Shown here one piece after another: positions 53,997-62,379 of a stretch of DNA of 64,000 nt. The notes under the pieces are model-generated. The model did no database searches and was not told the DNA's origin. It saw only the letters and a list, made by a program, of their open reading frames with translations. This DNA is from Jeotgalicoccus sp. (GTDB lineage Bacteria; Bacillota; Bacilli; Staphylococcales; Salinicoccaceae): the NCBI GenBank assembly GCA_003513765.1, contig DONT01000001.1, positions 207,392 through 271,391 on the forward strand. Reading direction: 5' to 3'. The position numbers were made by a program, and so were the translations under genes. Each line of letters begins with the position of its first letter. The first letter of the stretch is position 1.

Positions 53997-54262
53997 GGAA
54001 ACTCTATGAGCTCACTTCATAGAAATCCAAAACGCTTGGAAACTCTATGAGTTCACTTCATAGAAATCCAAAACACTCAGAAATCCTATGAACTTACTTC
54101 ATAGAAATCCAAAACGCTCGGAAATTCTATGAACTTACTTCATAGAAATCCAAAACACTCAGAAATCCTATGAACTTACTTCATAGAAATCCAAAACACT
54201 CGGAAATTCTATGAACTTACTTCATAGAAATCCAAAACGCTCGGAAATTCTATGAGCTGATA
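53997..54262. repeat. 41-bp tandem repeat array E
   Basis: Units start at 53997, 54038, 54079, 54120, 54161, 54202 and 54243 (partial), an exact 41-bp period. Each contains TATGA-loop-TCATA, for example TATGAACTTACTTCATA, a small inverted repeat. Units 3 and 5 share one variant and units 4 and 6 another, so growth by 82-bp dimers is likely. It fills most of the gap between bshA and the YugP-type gene. No gene is seen. Confidence 0.95.
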
Positions 54263-54293
54263 TAATCGTTAAAACACCAGACCATAACCCCAC

Positions 54294-54335
54294 AAAAAAA
54301 ACAGCCGCATCATCCATCCAGGATAATACGGCTGT
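54294..54335 (-). terminator. Terminator of the YugP-type gene
   Basis: Minus-strand stem GACAGCCGTATTATCC/GGATGATGCGGCTGTT with a short loop, followed by TTTTTTT. It begins 16 bases past the gene. Confidence 0.88.
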
Positions 54336-54351
54336 CTTCAGCTCAAAATTA

Positions 54352-55050
54352 TTAGTTTTGGTTTCTTGCAATCATAATAAAGCGTAACAGCTCTGCTACA
54401 GCTACTGCTGTTGCGGCAACGTATGTCATTGCTGCAGCGTTCAGTACTTTCTTAGCGTGGCGGTATTCTTTACTGTTCACAATATTTAATTCTTCGATCT
54501 GGTTCATTGCGCGTCTTGAGGCATCAAACTCAACAGGCAGTGTAACGAGCTGGAATAATACGGCGAATGCCATCAGTCCGATTCCCGACCATAATAGAAT
54601 TTCACCAAGTCCGCCGCCTGCAGCGCTTTGTGCTGCTGTCAGGATAATACCTGCAATGATCAGGAAGTATGAGAAGTTGCTTCCTAATTGTGCGAGCGGG
54701 AACAATGCTGATCTGAAGTTTAAGAACTTATAGCCGGTAGCATGCTGAATCGCATGGCCGACTTCGTGTGCGGCTACTGCTGTGCCTGCAACGCTCGGGT
54801 TGTCGAAGTTGCCGGGAGACAGAACGATTTTTTTGTTTTTCGGATCATAGTAGTCTGTAAGGACGCCCTGACCGCGTTCAACTGTTACATCGTAAATTCC
54901 ATTTTCCCGGAGGATATCTTCTGCAACCTGCTGACCTGTAAGTCCGCTTGTCGAACGTACTTTTGAATACTTGTTAAACGTAGATTTTACATTCATCTGC
55001 GCAAGCATTGGTACAACCATTAATATTACAAAGTAGATTATAAGATACAA
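54352..55050 (-). CDS. Zinc metallopeptidase, YugP-like
   Basis: 232 residues with several membrane segments (about 1-18, 115-165 and the C-terminal region). The zinc motif HEVGHAIQH near residue 95 follows NFDNPSVAGTAVAAHE. The family is described as a neutral membrane metallopeptidase of unknown substrate, possibly in membrane protein quality control. The start is at a poorly marked codon near 55050; GGAGGGAC lies just upstream. It is preceded by the DUF1405 gene on the same strand. Confidence 0.88.
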   Translation of the reverse strand: MYLIIYFVILMVVPMLAQMNVKSTFNKYSKVRSTSGLTGQQVAEDILRENGIYDVTVERGQGVLTDYYDPKNKKIVLSPGNFDNPSVAGTAVAAHEVGHAIQHATGYKFLNFRSALFPLAQLGSNFSYFLIIAGIILTAAQSAAGGGLGEILLWSGIGLMAFAVLFQLVTLPVEFDASRRAMNQIEELNIVNSKEYRHAKKVLNAAAMTYVAATAVAVAELLRFIMIARNQN

Positions 55051-55105
55051 GTTAGTCCCTCCGTTTAGTTCATAGTACTATTTTACTAAACTGTTTTTAC
55101 TTAAG

Positions 55106-55687
55106 TCAATTATTACGTCTAGCCGCAAGTTTATATAACAGCACGAGGACGATAACTGTCAGCCAGAATGCGAGATATCCTATCTCTTGTGCATACGGAT
55201 GAAGATTGCCGTATCTCGGGTACTGCATATATACATAATCGATAAAATCATTATGGAACAGCCAGATTGCAGTGACATAAAAATGCCACGGCTTAATTTC
55301 GATATAAGGCAGGAACATAAATGCCATCAGCGCCATCGCAGCATGCGAAGCAATGAGCATGCAACCGACCGGGGATACAAAACCCATATCGATAAAGTTC
55401 CAGATATTCATAATAACTGCCCAGACGCCGTACTTTATCAGCGTAGTAAATGCGAGTGCATCTATCAGGCCGAATTTCTTATTAAACAAGATTAATAAGA
55501 TTAATATTGATAAAAACAATGTTGCTGTCGGGCTGTCAGGCACAAATGGATAGAAATACCACGGCGTAATTGACAGCTGTCCGCCGTACCATATATAGCC
55601 GTATATCGTACCGGCGACGTTACAGATCAGCAGGAAAACAAGAAATATTCGATTGAACATTAGTTTATATAAGTTGTATATCATCAT
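55106..55687 (-). CDS. ypjA: YpjA-like DUF1405 membrane protein
   Basis: 193 residues with about six membrane helices. It matches DUF1405 (YpjA) of Bacilli, which is often next to qcrC as here (WYFYPFVPDSP near residue 42). No function is known; the qcr neighbourhood suggests a link to the respiratory complex, which is inference only. AGGTG precedes the ATG. Confidence 0.85.
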   Translation of the reverse strand: MMIYNLYKLMFNRIFLVFLLICNVAGTIYGYIWYGGQLSITPWYFYPFVPDSPTATLFLSILILLILFNKKFGLIDALAFTTLIKYGVWAVIMNIWNFIDMGFVSPVGCMLIASHAAMALMAFMFLPYIEIKPWHFYVTAIWLFHNDFIDYVYMQYPRYGNLHPYAQEIGYLAFWLTVIVLVLLYKLAARRNN

Positions 55688-55699
55688 TTCACCTATAAG

Positions 55700-55729
55700 A
55701 AGACCCTTCTGTTGCCAGAAGGGTCATTA
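55700..55729 (-). terminator. Possible terminator of qcrABC
   Basis: Stem TGACCCTTCTG/CAGAAGGGTC with loop GCAA just past qcrC; the minus-strand tail (TTCTTATAGG) has few T residues, so it may also act as a processing site before ypjA. Confidence 0.6.
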
Positions 55730-55732
55730 TTA

Positions 55733-56533
55733 TTATTCTGCTGATTCTTCAGTGTTGGCTGCTTCGTCTCTTGTAGTAAGTTCCAAGCCTGCAACATATT
55801 CAGAAATTGCTGTAATTTCTTCGTCTGTAAGCTGACCTTCAAAGGCAGGCATATTTTCTGTACCATTTCTGACGAATGCGTCCACCATCTCAGGCGCAAG
55901 ATCCGGTTCAATTAAGTTAGGACCCGATCCTCCGGCAAGTTCACCGCCGTGACAGCTCGTACAGTTCGTACGAATTAAGTCATTGAAAACAGGATCTTCT
56001 GCATCCAGGTTAGAGAAGACAATCTGCCCCTGCTGACTTTGCTGTTCCCAGTCGTGGTAAGCTACCGATTCCCAAGTTGTGTAGAAAATGATACCAATTG
56101 CAATCAGCATCATTCCTGTTGCAACAGGACGCTTTTTCCAGTGACGTTCTTTTTTGCCGTCAAGCCAAGGTGCAAGTAATAAAGCACCAAAAGCAATACC
56201 AGGAATAATCATGGCACCGACAATGTTAAACGGTCCGGAAGCATATGTGTATTTAAGAATCTGATAAAGGAATAGGAAATACCAGTCTGGTAATGGAATA
56301 TAACCTGTATCAGTTGGATCTGCCATACGCTCAAGCGGCGCTGGATGCGCAACAGTTAAGCATAGAAAACCTATTAAGAATACCGCTCCGACTAACCACT
56401 CTTTGAGCAGGTAATCTGGAAAGAACTCCTCTGTACGACCAGGGAATTCTGAGTAGTCACGATTTAGTTTTGGTTTGTCGTATTTTTGGATTCGTGAGTC
56501 ACCGACAAAAGTGAGACCTTTACCGCGTTTCAT
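55733..56533 (-). CDS. qcrC: Menaquinol:cytochrome c reductase subunit QcrC (cyt b/c fusion)
   Basis: 266 residues. About three membrane helices correspond to the subunit IV part of cytochrome b (LPDWYFLFLYQILKY), and a C-terminal cytochrome c domain carries the heme motif CTSCH (Cys191, Cys194, His195) with Met ligand likely in ENMPAF. It passes electrons from the bc complex outward. S. aureus lacks this complex, so its presence separates this organism from Staphylococcus. It follows qcrB by 15 bases. Confidence 0.93.
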   Translation of the reverse strand: MKRGKGLTFVGDSRIQKYDKPKLNRDYSEFPGRTEEFFPDYLLKEWLVGAVFLIGFLCLTVAHPAPLERMADPTDTGYIPLPDWYFLFLYQILKYTYASGPFNIVGAMIIPGIAFGALLLAPWLDGKKERHWKKRPVATGMMLIAIGIIFYTTWESVAYHDWEQQSQQGQIVFSNLDAEDPVFNDLIRTNCTSCHGGELAGGSGPNLIEPDLAPEMVDAFVRNGTENMPAFEGQLTDEEITAISEYVAGLELTTRDEAANTEESAE

Positions 56534-56548
56534 ATAGTTACCCTCCCC

Positions 56549-57223
56549 TTATAGTGGTCCTGAAATACCTTGTCTACGTATTAAAATAAAGTGTATTGCC
56601 ATTAATACAAATAGTGCTGCAGGCAGGAAGAATACGTGGATGGCAAAGAACCTTGTAAGTGTCTGAGCACCGATAATTGTCGAATCACCTGCGAGAAGTG
56701 TCTTAATCCATTCACCGATGAACGGTACACTTTCTGCAATATCCAAGCCTACTTTAGTAGCGAATAATGCTTTCATGTCCCATGGCAGTAAGTAGCCTGT
56801 GAATGCAAGACCGAGCATAACTGCGAATAACAGTACACCAACGACCCAGTTTAATTCACGAGGTGACTTATAAGCACCTGTAAAGAATACTCTGAGAGTA
56901 TGTAAGAACATCATAACTACTACTAAACTTGCACCCCAGTGGTGCATACCTCTGACGATAACACCGGCTGCTACATCCTGCTGCAGGAAGTATACAGAGT
57001 TCCAGGCGTTAATAATGTCCGGTACGTAATACATTGTTAAAAACATTCCAGATAAAATCTGGATAACTGTAATAAAGAACGTCAGTCCTCCAAAACAGTA
57101 GACGAAAGCTGAGAAGTGGTAGGCAGGGTTAACATGCTCTGGCACTTCGTGATCAGCTACGTCTCTCCAGATTGGCGTGATGTCAATTCTGTCATCAATC
57201 CAATCATAAATACGATTTAGCAT
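56549..57223 (-). CDS. qcrB: Menaquinol:cytochrome c reductase cytochrome b subunit QcrB
   Basis: 224 residues with four membrane helices, like cytochrome b6. Heme-ligating histidines are visible in MHHWGASLVVVMMFLHTLRVF and in the FFAIHVFFLPAALFVLMAIHF helix. Cys43 (FVYCFGG) is at the position used for the covalent heme ci in Bacillus QcrB and b6f complexes. It oxidises menaquinol at the outer face. qcrA lies 12 bases upstream on the same strand. Confidence 0.95.
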   Translation of the reverse strand: MLNRIYDWIDDRIDITPIWRDVADHEVPEHVNPAYHFSAFVYCFGGLTFFITVIQILSGMFLTMYYVPDIINAWNSVYFLQQDVAAGVIVRGMHHWGASLVVVMMFLHTLRVFFTGAYKSPRELNWVVGVLLFAVMLGLAFTGYLLPWDMKALFATKVGLDIAESVPFIGEWIKTLLAGDSTIIGAQTLTRFFAIHVFFLPAALFVLMAIHFILIRRQGISGPL

Positions 57224-57234
57224 TTAATTCCCTC

Positions 57235-57735
57235 CTATACCAATTCATTCTCGTGCACAGCACCGATTGTCAGATAGCCGTCTGATTCTCCAACTTCGAA
57301 CATATCAAGTGGTCCACGCGGCGGTGTACCCGGTACGTTAGCACCGTTCTTTTCGTAAAGACCGTTATGACATGGACAGAAGAATCTATCCGGGTTAGCG
57401 GAATCACTTGCCCACGAAACCGTACACCCTAAATGTTTACACACAGGTGATAACGCTATGATCTTATCGCCTTCGCGATAAACCCATGCGAAATCCGTTA
57501 CCTCACTCACATACCAACCATCTTTTTGTTCAAATGTGAAGTCGACACTAATTGGTTCCTCTGTGATTTCATCAATACTAACACTAGTAGTAATCATGTC
57601 ACCTGCAGACGATTCCTGGAAAAGTGGATCAAGTGCAAATCTACCCATCGGCAGAATCATACCTGCCGCCATGAACGACCCAACACCCATTAAAGAGTAG
57701 TTCATAAACTGGCGTCTTGTTACTTTTTGCGACAT
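57235..57735 (-). CDS. qcrA: Menaquinol:cytochrome c reductase Rieske subunit QcrA
   Basis: 166 residues. An N-terminal twin-arginine-like start (VTRRQFMNYSLMGVGSF) doubles as a membrane anchor. The Rieske [2Fe-2S] site is complete: Cys99 and His101 in CKHLGC, Cys120 and His123 in CPCHNG, with Cys104/Cys122 as the likely disulfide. First gene of qcrABC; GAGGAGGGG precedes the ATG by 8 bases. Export probably uses the Tat route, by family knowledge. Confidence 0.95.
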   Translation of the reverse strand: MSQKVTRRQFMNYSLMGVGSFMAAGMILPMGRFALDPLFQESSAGDMITTSVSIDEITEEPISVDFTFEQKDGWYVSEVTDFAWVYREGDKIIALSPVCKHLGCTVSWASDSANPDRFFCPCHNGLYEKNGANVPGTPPRGPLDMFEVGESDGYLTIGAVHENELV

Positions 57736-57881
57736 TTTTATTTCCCCTCCTCAAACGCACATACTTTTACATATAATATAACTAGGACATTTCAATTTTA
57801 GCTCATTAAAACTAGGCGGTCAATATGGTTTTCAAATAATTGACACATGTTATAAACTGAAATGTGTAATTCTACTTTTAA

Positions 57882-58316
57882 TTATTGATTCCACACACCG
57901 ATGATTTGTTTGATGACAGTTTTCACTTCATCATTAATTATAGAAATCTTCATTTCATTATCCATATCACCGATCGGAATGCTGTTCACTTTTATATTGT
58001 GGACACCCTCTGTTTCCAGTACATCAAATGACAGAGAAATAATATTTTTAAAACCGTATTCTGCCAGCTGATTCTTATATGTTTCAAGGGCTGAGCTGTT
58101 TTTATCGACAGTGGTCAGTGACGGTGTAATCATCAAACGCCCTTTCAGCTGCTTTTCAAGCTGAATTGTAACGAGCTGAATCAGCTCCAGATTATTTGAG
58201 TGATGCAGCAGATTGCTGTCGAAATCCACACTTACTACCGGAACGATTGCCGTATCGACAAATTCAATTTCATCTTTTAATACTCTTAAATCGCGATTAT
58301 TATAAAGCACAGGCAC
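57882..58316 (-). CDS. ypiF: YpiF-like DUF2487 protein
   Basis: 144 residues, soluble. It matches DUF2487 (YpiF), found upstream of qcr genes in Bacilli. The start is a GTG at 58316 or, with better spacing from AGAGG, the GTG at 58310. It shares its first bases with the ypiB stop. No function is known; the repeated neighbourhood suggests a role linked to the bc complex. A gap of 146 bases before qcrA may hold the qcr promoter. Confidence 0.82.
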   Translation of the reverse strand: MPVLYNNRDLRVLKDEIEFVDTAIVPVVSVDFDSNLLHHSNNLELIQLVTIQLEKQLKGRLMITPSLTTVDKNSSALETYKNQLAEYGFKNIISLSFDVLETEGVHNIKVNSIPIGDMDNEMKISIINDEVKTVIKQIIGVWNQ

Positions 58317-58792
58317 TAACCTCTTTTATCATTTAGTTTTTTGAGTTCGTCTGTCAGTTCTATAAAGCGTTGTTTATCTTTCGCTATAAGCGCTTCATCA
58401 ATTAAACTTTCAAGTTCATCAATATCTTCTAATAGAATTTCATCGTTTTTCATCAATTCTTCAGACTTCGCCTGGTTATAGCGGAGGTCATTTTTGGCGA
58501 AGATAAATTCCACATACAATTCATCTGTTTTGTGCAGATTCAGCTCATGGAATATCGTCTCGCCGTTTGCTGTTACAGTACCGCCCTTTTCAAACATTAA
58601 AGTCGGACGGTTTGTGCTGCTTTCAGCAATCCTGAGCTTGCGCTCGAGGTGTGAATTTGTAAATGAAATATTATGTGTTATCAGAGGATGGGATTTTATA
58701 AAATTTAAAATCCACACTGCAGTATGGTCTTTGAATTCATAATTATATAAGCAATAATTTATAAAATCTTTTTTAAAACTCGTCTTCCTCAC
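58316..58792 (-). CDS. ypiB: YpiB-like UPF0302 protein
   Basis: 158 residues, helical and charged, matching the UPF0302/YpiB family: KDFINYCLYNYEFKD, AVWILNFIKSHP and an acidic C-terminal helix (LIDEALIAKDKQRFIELTDEL). The GTG start at 58792 overlaps the TPR gene by 20 bases. No function is established; it sits in the conserved TPR-ypiB-ypiF-qcr order of Bacilli. Confidence 0.85.
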   Translation of the reverse strand: MRKTSFKKDFINYCLYNYEFKDHTAVWILNFIKSHPLITHNISFTNSHLERKLRIAESSTNRPTLMFEKGGTVTANGETIFHELNLHKTDELYVEFIFAKNDLRYNQAKSEELMKNDEILLEDIDELESLIDEALIAKDKQRFIELTDELKKLNDKRG

Positions 58793-60044
58793 CTGCTATT
58801 CGCTCGAAATCCAGCTGCCACTCCAGATTGTCGGGTTCTAGTTTAATTAGTTTTTCGAGTACATTTTTTTTATTCGGATGATTAATCTCTGTCAGATAGT
58901 AATAATAATCTGCGTAAAATTCTGATGACTCACCGATTAAGCTTTCAGCATCTTCGTAATACTTAATTGCTTTATCATCGTTTTCGTTTTCAGCTTCGAT
59001 TTTAGCCAGCAGATAAATTGATTCACCGCTCAGCGAGTTAATATCGAGATGCTTCACGTAGTCGTCAATCGTAGCTGTTTCACCTGTCTTAAGAATACTC
59101 TCAAACAGCATGAGGTACGCATCATCGTAGTCTTCATCAAGCGATGTTGCCAGGCTGAAATGTTCAATCGCTTCTTCCGGCTTGTTCTGTCTGAAGTAAA
59201 GACGTCCGATATGGAAATATACCAGGGCGTTTTTGTCATTTTCACGCAGATAGCGGCGCATCGTTTCAAGCGCATCATCTAGATTATGTTCAGTTTCATA
59301 AATATTCATTAAAAGAATATATGCATTGATAAAGTACGGTTCATTGTCGAGTACTTTATCAAGCAGTGTTTTTGCACGGTCGTATTCTTTTAAATTATAT
59401 TCGAGCAGTGCTTCTTTGTAAAAGTCTTCGTTACCGTATGATTCATCCGGCACGTTATCAAAATACGCACGTGCATCGTCGAAATTCAGAAGATTCAAGT
59501 TGATATCAGCGAGGCGCAGGCTGATAATGATGCCGTTAACTTCTTCCAGCCCTTCGTTCAGCACTGTTTCATAAAAACGTATAGCTTCTTCCAGGTCGCC
59601 CGTTGTGTAGTAAAGTTCTGCAAGTGCAAAATCGATAATGATATCATCGGTCATTGTTTTCGCATCGAACAGCAGTCTGACAGCAACGTCATTTAAGTTC
59701 ATCTGCTGAAATATTTCAGATTTCAGCATGAGTACTGTCGGTGTTTCCGGGCTGCTGTTAATCAGTGTCAGTGCATCATCGAGACGTGCTTCACTGATAT
59801 ACGAGTCGACGAGATAGCTAATGACATAATCATCGTGGTCGACATTGTCGTTCAAGTGCAAAAACACCTGTCTTGCCTGAAGGTCTAGTCCTGCCTGCTG
59901 CAGCGCATCGCCGAGTAAAAATAAAGCTTCCAGCGATTCGTCCGAATGAAACTGCTCCAGACTGTTCAATATATTATTTAAATCTTCTTCCGGATAAGAC
60001 CCCTGACGGAGTTTATCGATTATACGAAGTATTTCTTCCTGCAT
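58773..60044 (-). CDS. TPR-repeat protein
   Basis: 423 residues made almost wholly of tetratricopeptide repeats (for example LEEAIRFYETVLNEGLEEV, YDRAKTLLDKVLDNEPYFINAYILL, PEEAIEHFSLATSLDEDYDDAYL). It is soluble and likely a protein-protein scaffold; the partner is unknown. It begins one base after the aroA stop and overlaps ypiB, so it is probably cotranscribed with the aro genes. Confidence 0.9.
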   Translation of the reverse strand: MQEEILRIIDKLRQGSYPEEDLNNILNSLEQFHSDESLEALFLLGDALQQAGLDLQARQVFLHLNDNVDHDDYVISYLVDSYISEARLDDALTLINSSPETPTVLMLKSEIFQQMNLNDVAVRLLFDAKTMTDDIIIDFALAELYYTTGDLEEAIRFYETVLNEGLEEVNGIIISLRLADINLNLLNFDDARAYFDNVPDESYGNEDFYKEALLEYNLKEYDRAKTLLDKVLDNEPYFINAYILLMNIYETEHNLDDALETMRRYLRENDKNALVYFHIGRLYFRQNKPEEAIEHFSLATSLDEDYDDAYLMLFESILKTGETATIDDYVKHLDINSLSGESIYLLAKIEAENENDDKAIKYYEDAESLIGESSEFYADYYYYLTEINHPNKKNVLEKLIKLEPDNLEWQLDFERIAGEEDEF

Positions 60045-60045
60045 A

Positions 60046-61335
60046 TTACCGGTCCTTTCTTAAACCTTCAAGATCGCTTACGAACGAAGGGAACGATACG
60101 TCTATTGCGCTCGAATCATCAATTTCAATATTTGTATTTGCTGCAATCGCCATAACGATCAGCATCATGATAATACGGTGGTCATGATAGCCTTTAAACA
60201 GTTCATCCTTTTTCACTGTACCGTGTCCCGGACTCACTTTAAAGCCGTCTTCGTATTCTTCAAATGATACACCGAATTTTGCCAGTTCGGCAATAACCGC
60301 TGTGATACGGTCTGTTTCTTTAAATCTTAATTCTTCTGCTCCCTGTACAGTGCTTTCACCGTTTGCGAATACTGCAAGTACAGCGAGAATTGGAATTTCA
60401 TCAATCAGACGGGGAATGATATCTCCGTCGATATGAAACGGTTTTAAGTCCGGTGTATACCTCACTCTTATATCACCGAACTTTTCACCTTTAGAATCGT
60501 GTTCGGTAATGGTAATGCTGCCGCCCATTTCTTTAACAACATCGATAATACCGGCGCGCGTTTCGTTCAGTGATACATTTTCAATCGTAATATCAGCACC
60601 TTCAGTAATCAGTGCGAGCACGATTAAAAATGCTGCCGATGAAATATCTCCCGGCACAGTGACGTCTGCTGAATTAAGATTTCTGCCGCCGTTTAGTGTA
60701 ACAGTTGTACCTGACACGGAAATATCCGCACCGAACTGCGCCATCATAATTTCCGAATGATTGCGCGACTGATGTGTTTCGTGAACGATGGTTTCTCCGT
60801 CCGTGAACAATCCTGCAAACAGTATCGCACTTTTTACTTGTGCTGAAGCAATCGGCATATCGTATTCAAGCGGTTTTAATACTGCCGGATGAATATTAAC
60901 CGGCGGATATTTTTCATTCTTTAAGCTGATGTCAGCACCCATCTTAGACAGCGGTATAACGACGCGGTCCATCGGGCGTTTGGCAATTGTAGCATCGCCT
61001 TCAACCGATGCGGTAATGTTTTTAAGACCGGCTAAGAGTCCTGTAATTAACCGTGTTGTTGTGCCGCTGTTACCTGTATACAATGTTTGCTCAGGTGACG
61101 TTAAACTGTCATGACCGTTTGAGATAACTTTAAAATCATCGCCTTCACGACTTATTTCAGCACCCAGCTGGCGCATATTTTCAAAAGTTCTGAGCGTGTC
61201 CGCACTGACTAAGGGCCGGTATATATTTGTCGTTCCTTTGCTCAGTGCACCGAGCATTAAGGCACGGTGTGTAATTGACTTATCTCCGGGCACTCTTGCA
61301 GTGCCTTTAAATGTTCCATTCAGTAATTGTTTCAT
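60046..61335 (-). CDS. aroA: 3-phosphoshikimate 1-carboxyvinyltransferase (EPSP synthase)
   Basis: 429 residues. It joins phosphoenolpyruvate to shikimate 3-phosphate. Motifs: PGDKSITHRALMLGAL (16-33), GNSGTTTRL, the DEIPILAVLA loop with catalytic Asp and KETDRI. The N-terminal loop sequence GNSGTTTR places it near the Gram-positive class II type, which is often less sensitive to glyphosate; that is inference. It overlaps aroB by four bases. ATG at 61335. Confidence 0.95.
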   Translation of the reverse strand: MKQLLNGTFKGTARVPGDKSITHRALMLGALSKGTTNIYRPLVSADTLRTFENMRQLGAEISREGDDFKVISNGHDSLTSPEQTLYTGNSGTTTRLITGLLAGLKNITASVEGDATIAKRPMDRVVIPLSKMGADISLKNEKYPPVNIHPAVLKPLEYDMPIASAQVKSAILFAGLFTDGETIVHETHQSRNHSEIMMAQFGADISVSGTTVTLNGGRNLNSADVTVPGDISSAAFLIVLALITEGADITIENVSLNETRAGIIDVVKEMGGSITITEHDSKGEKFGDIRVRYTPDLKPFHIDGDIIPRLIDEIPILAVLAVFANGESTVQGAEELRFKETDRITAVIAELAKFGVSFEEYEDGFKVSPGHGTVKKDELFKGYHDHRIIMMLIVMAIAANTNIEIDDSSAIDVSFPSFVSDLEGLRKDR

Positions 61336-62378
61336 ATGCGCTCCTTTAATGCTGTCAGCATATTTTTAAGTTCTGAAACTTTAATATCTGAGACAGCCAG
61401 TGTACTTTGATTTTTAAACAGCACGTAGCTGATATAATCATTGCGGTGATTTTTTTTATCTTTCTGCATCAGACTGATCATTTCATCAATGTCCATTTCC
61501 TTAAGCAGATGAACCGGATAGCCGTGACGCTCCATATAAGCCGTATAGGCATCAAGGTCGAAGTCAGTGTTATTCAGTTCGTTGGATATATTAAGCGCTG
61601 CAAGGATACCGAGCATGACCGCCTGGCCGTGAGGAATTTTATATTTATACTCCACAGCATGAGCAAGCGTATGGCCTAAGTTTAAAAACTTGCGGCTGCC
61701 GCTCTCGTGTTCATCTTCAATCACGATTTTCATTTTTGTTTCAATGCCTTTAATGATAAATGAAGTGAGTTTTTGAACATCAATACTGCTGTCAGTCACT
61801 GTAAAGAGTTCCTCAAGCAGCTTTGGACTGTGAATCATCGCGTGTTTGAATACTTCACCAAAACCGCTGAGGACCTCAGATGAAGGCAGTGAATCCAAAA
61901 AGTCAAGATCGTATATAACAGCTTTCGGGCGGTAAAATGCACCAATCAGATTTTTACCGTGACGGGAATTAATCGCAGTTTTTCCGCCTATAGCGGAATC
62001 ATGTGCGAGCAGTGTCGTCGGCACGTGAATATAGTCCACACCGCGAAGCACCATACTTGCGATAAAGCCGCCGGCATCCCCCGTCGCCCCGCCGCCTATA
62101 ACGACAATCAGCGAATTACGTTTAATGCCGGATGCGAGGAGTTCTTCTATAGTGTGCATTAAAGGAGAAGCGTATTTAAACGATTCTCCTCCTGTGACGA
62201 CCAGCGGTGATTTTATAAATGATAATTTTGTCTCATTGTATATATCATAGACATTTTCATCGATAATATAATAGACCGATTCGTAATGTTCGGTATAAGA
62301 CTCTAACCGGTTTTTTAAAATGCTGCGGGCAACGTGAATTTTATAATTATTATCTTTATAGGCCGTCGAAATATCCAT
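61332..62378 (-). CDS. aroB: 3-dehydroquinate synthase
   Basis: 348 residues. It converts DAHP to 3-dehydroquinate with NAD and zinc. Motifs: VIGGGATGDAGGFIAS (about 93-107), PTTLLAHDSAIGGKTAIN, and zinc ligands around LNLGHTLAHAVEYKY and HGQAV. The ATG at 62378 is one base after aroC's stop (62380), so the aro genes are translated as a unit. Confidence 0.95.
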   Translation of the reverse strand: MDISTAYKDNNYKIHVARSILKNRLESYTEHYESVYYIIDENVYDIYNETKLSFIKSPLVVTGGESFKYASPLMHTIEELLASGIKRNSLIVVIGGGATGDAGGFIASMVLRGVDYIHVPTTLLAHDSAIGGKTAINSRHGKNLIGAFYRPKAVIYDLDFLDSLPSSEVLSGFGEVFKHAMIHSPKLLEELFTVTDSSIDVQKLTSFIIKGIETKMKIVIEDEHESGSRKFLNLGHTLAHAVEYKYKIPHGQAVMLGILAALNISNELNNTDFDLDAYTAYMERHGYPVHLLKEMDIDEMISLMQKDKKNHRNDYISYVLFKNQSTLAVSDIKVSELKNMLTALKERI

Positions 62379-62379
62379 C

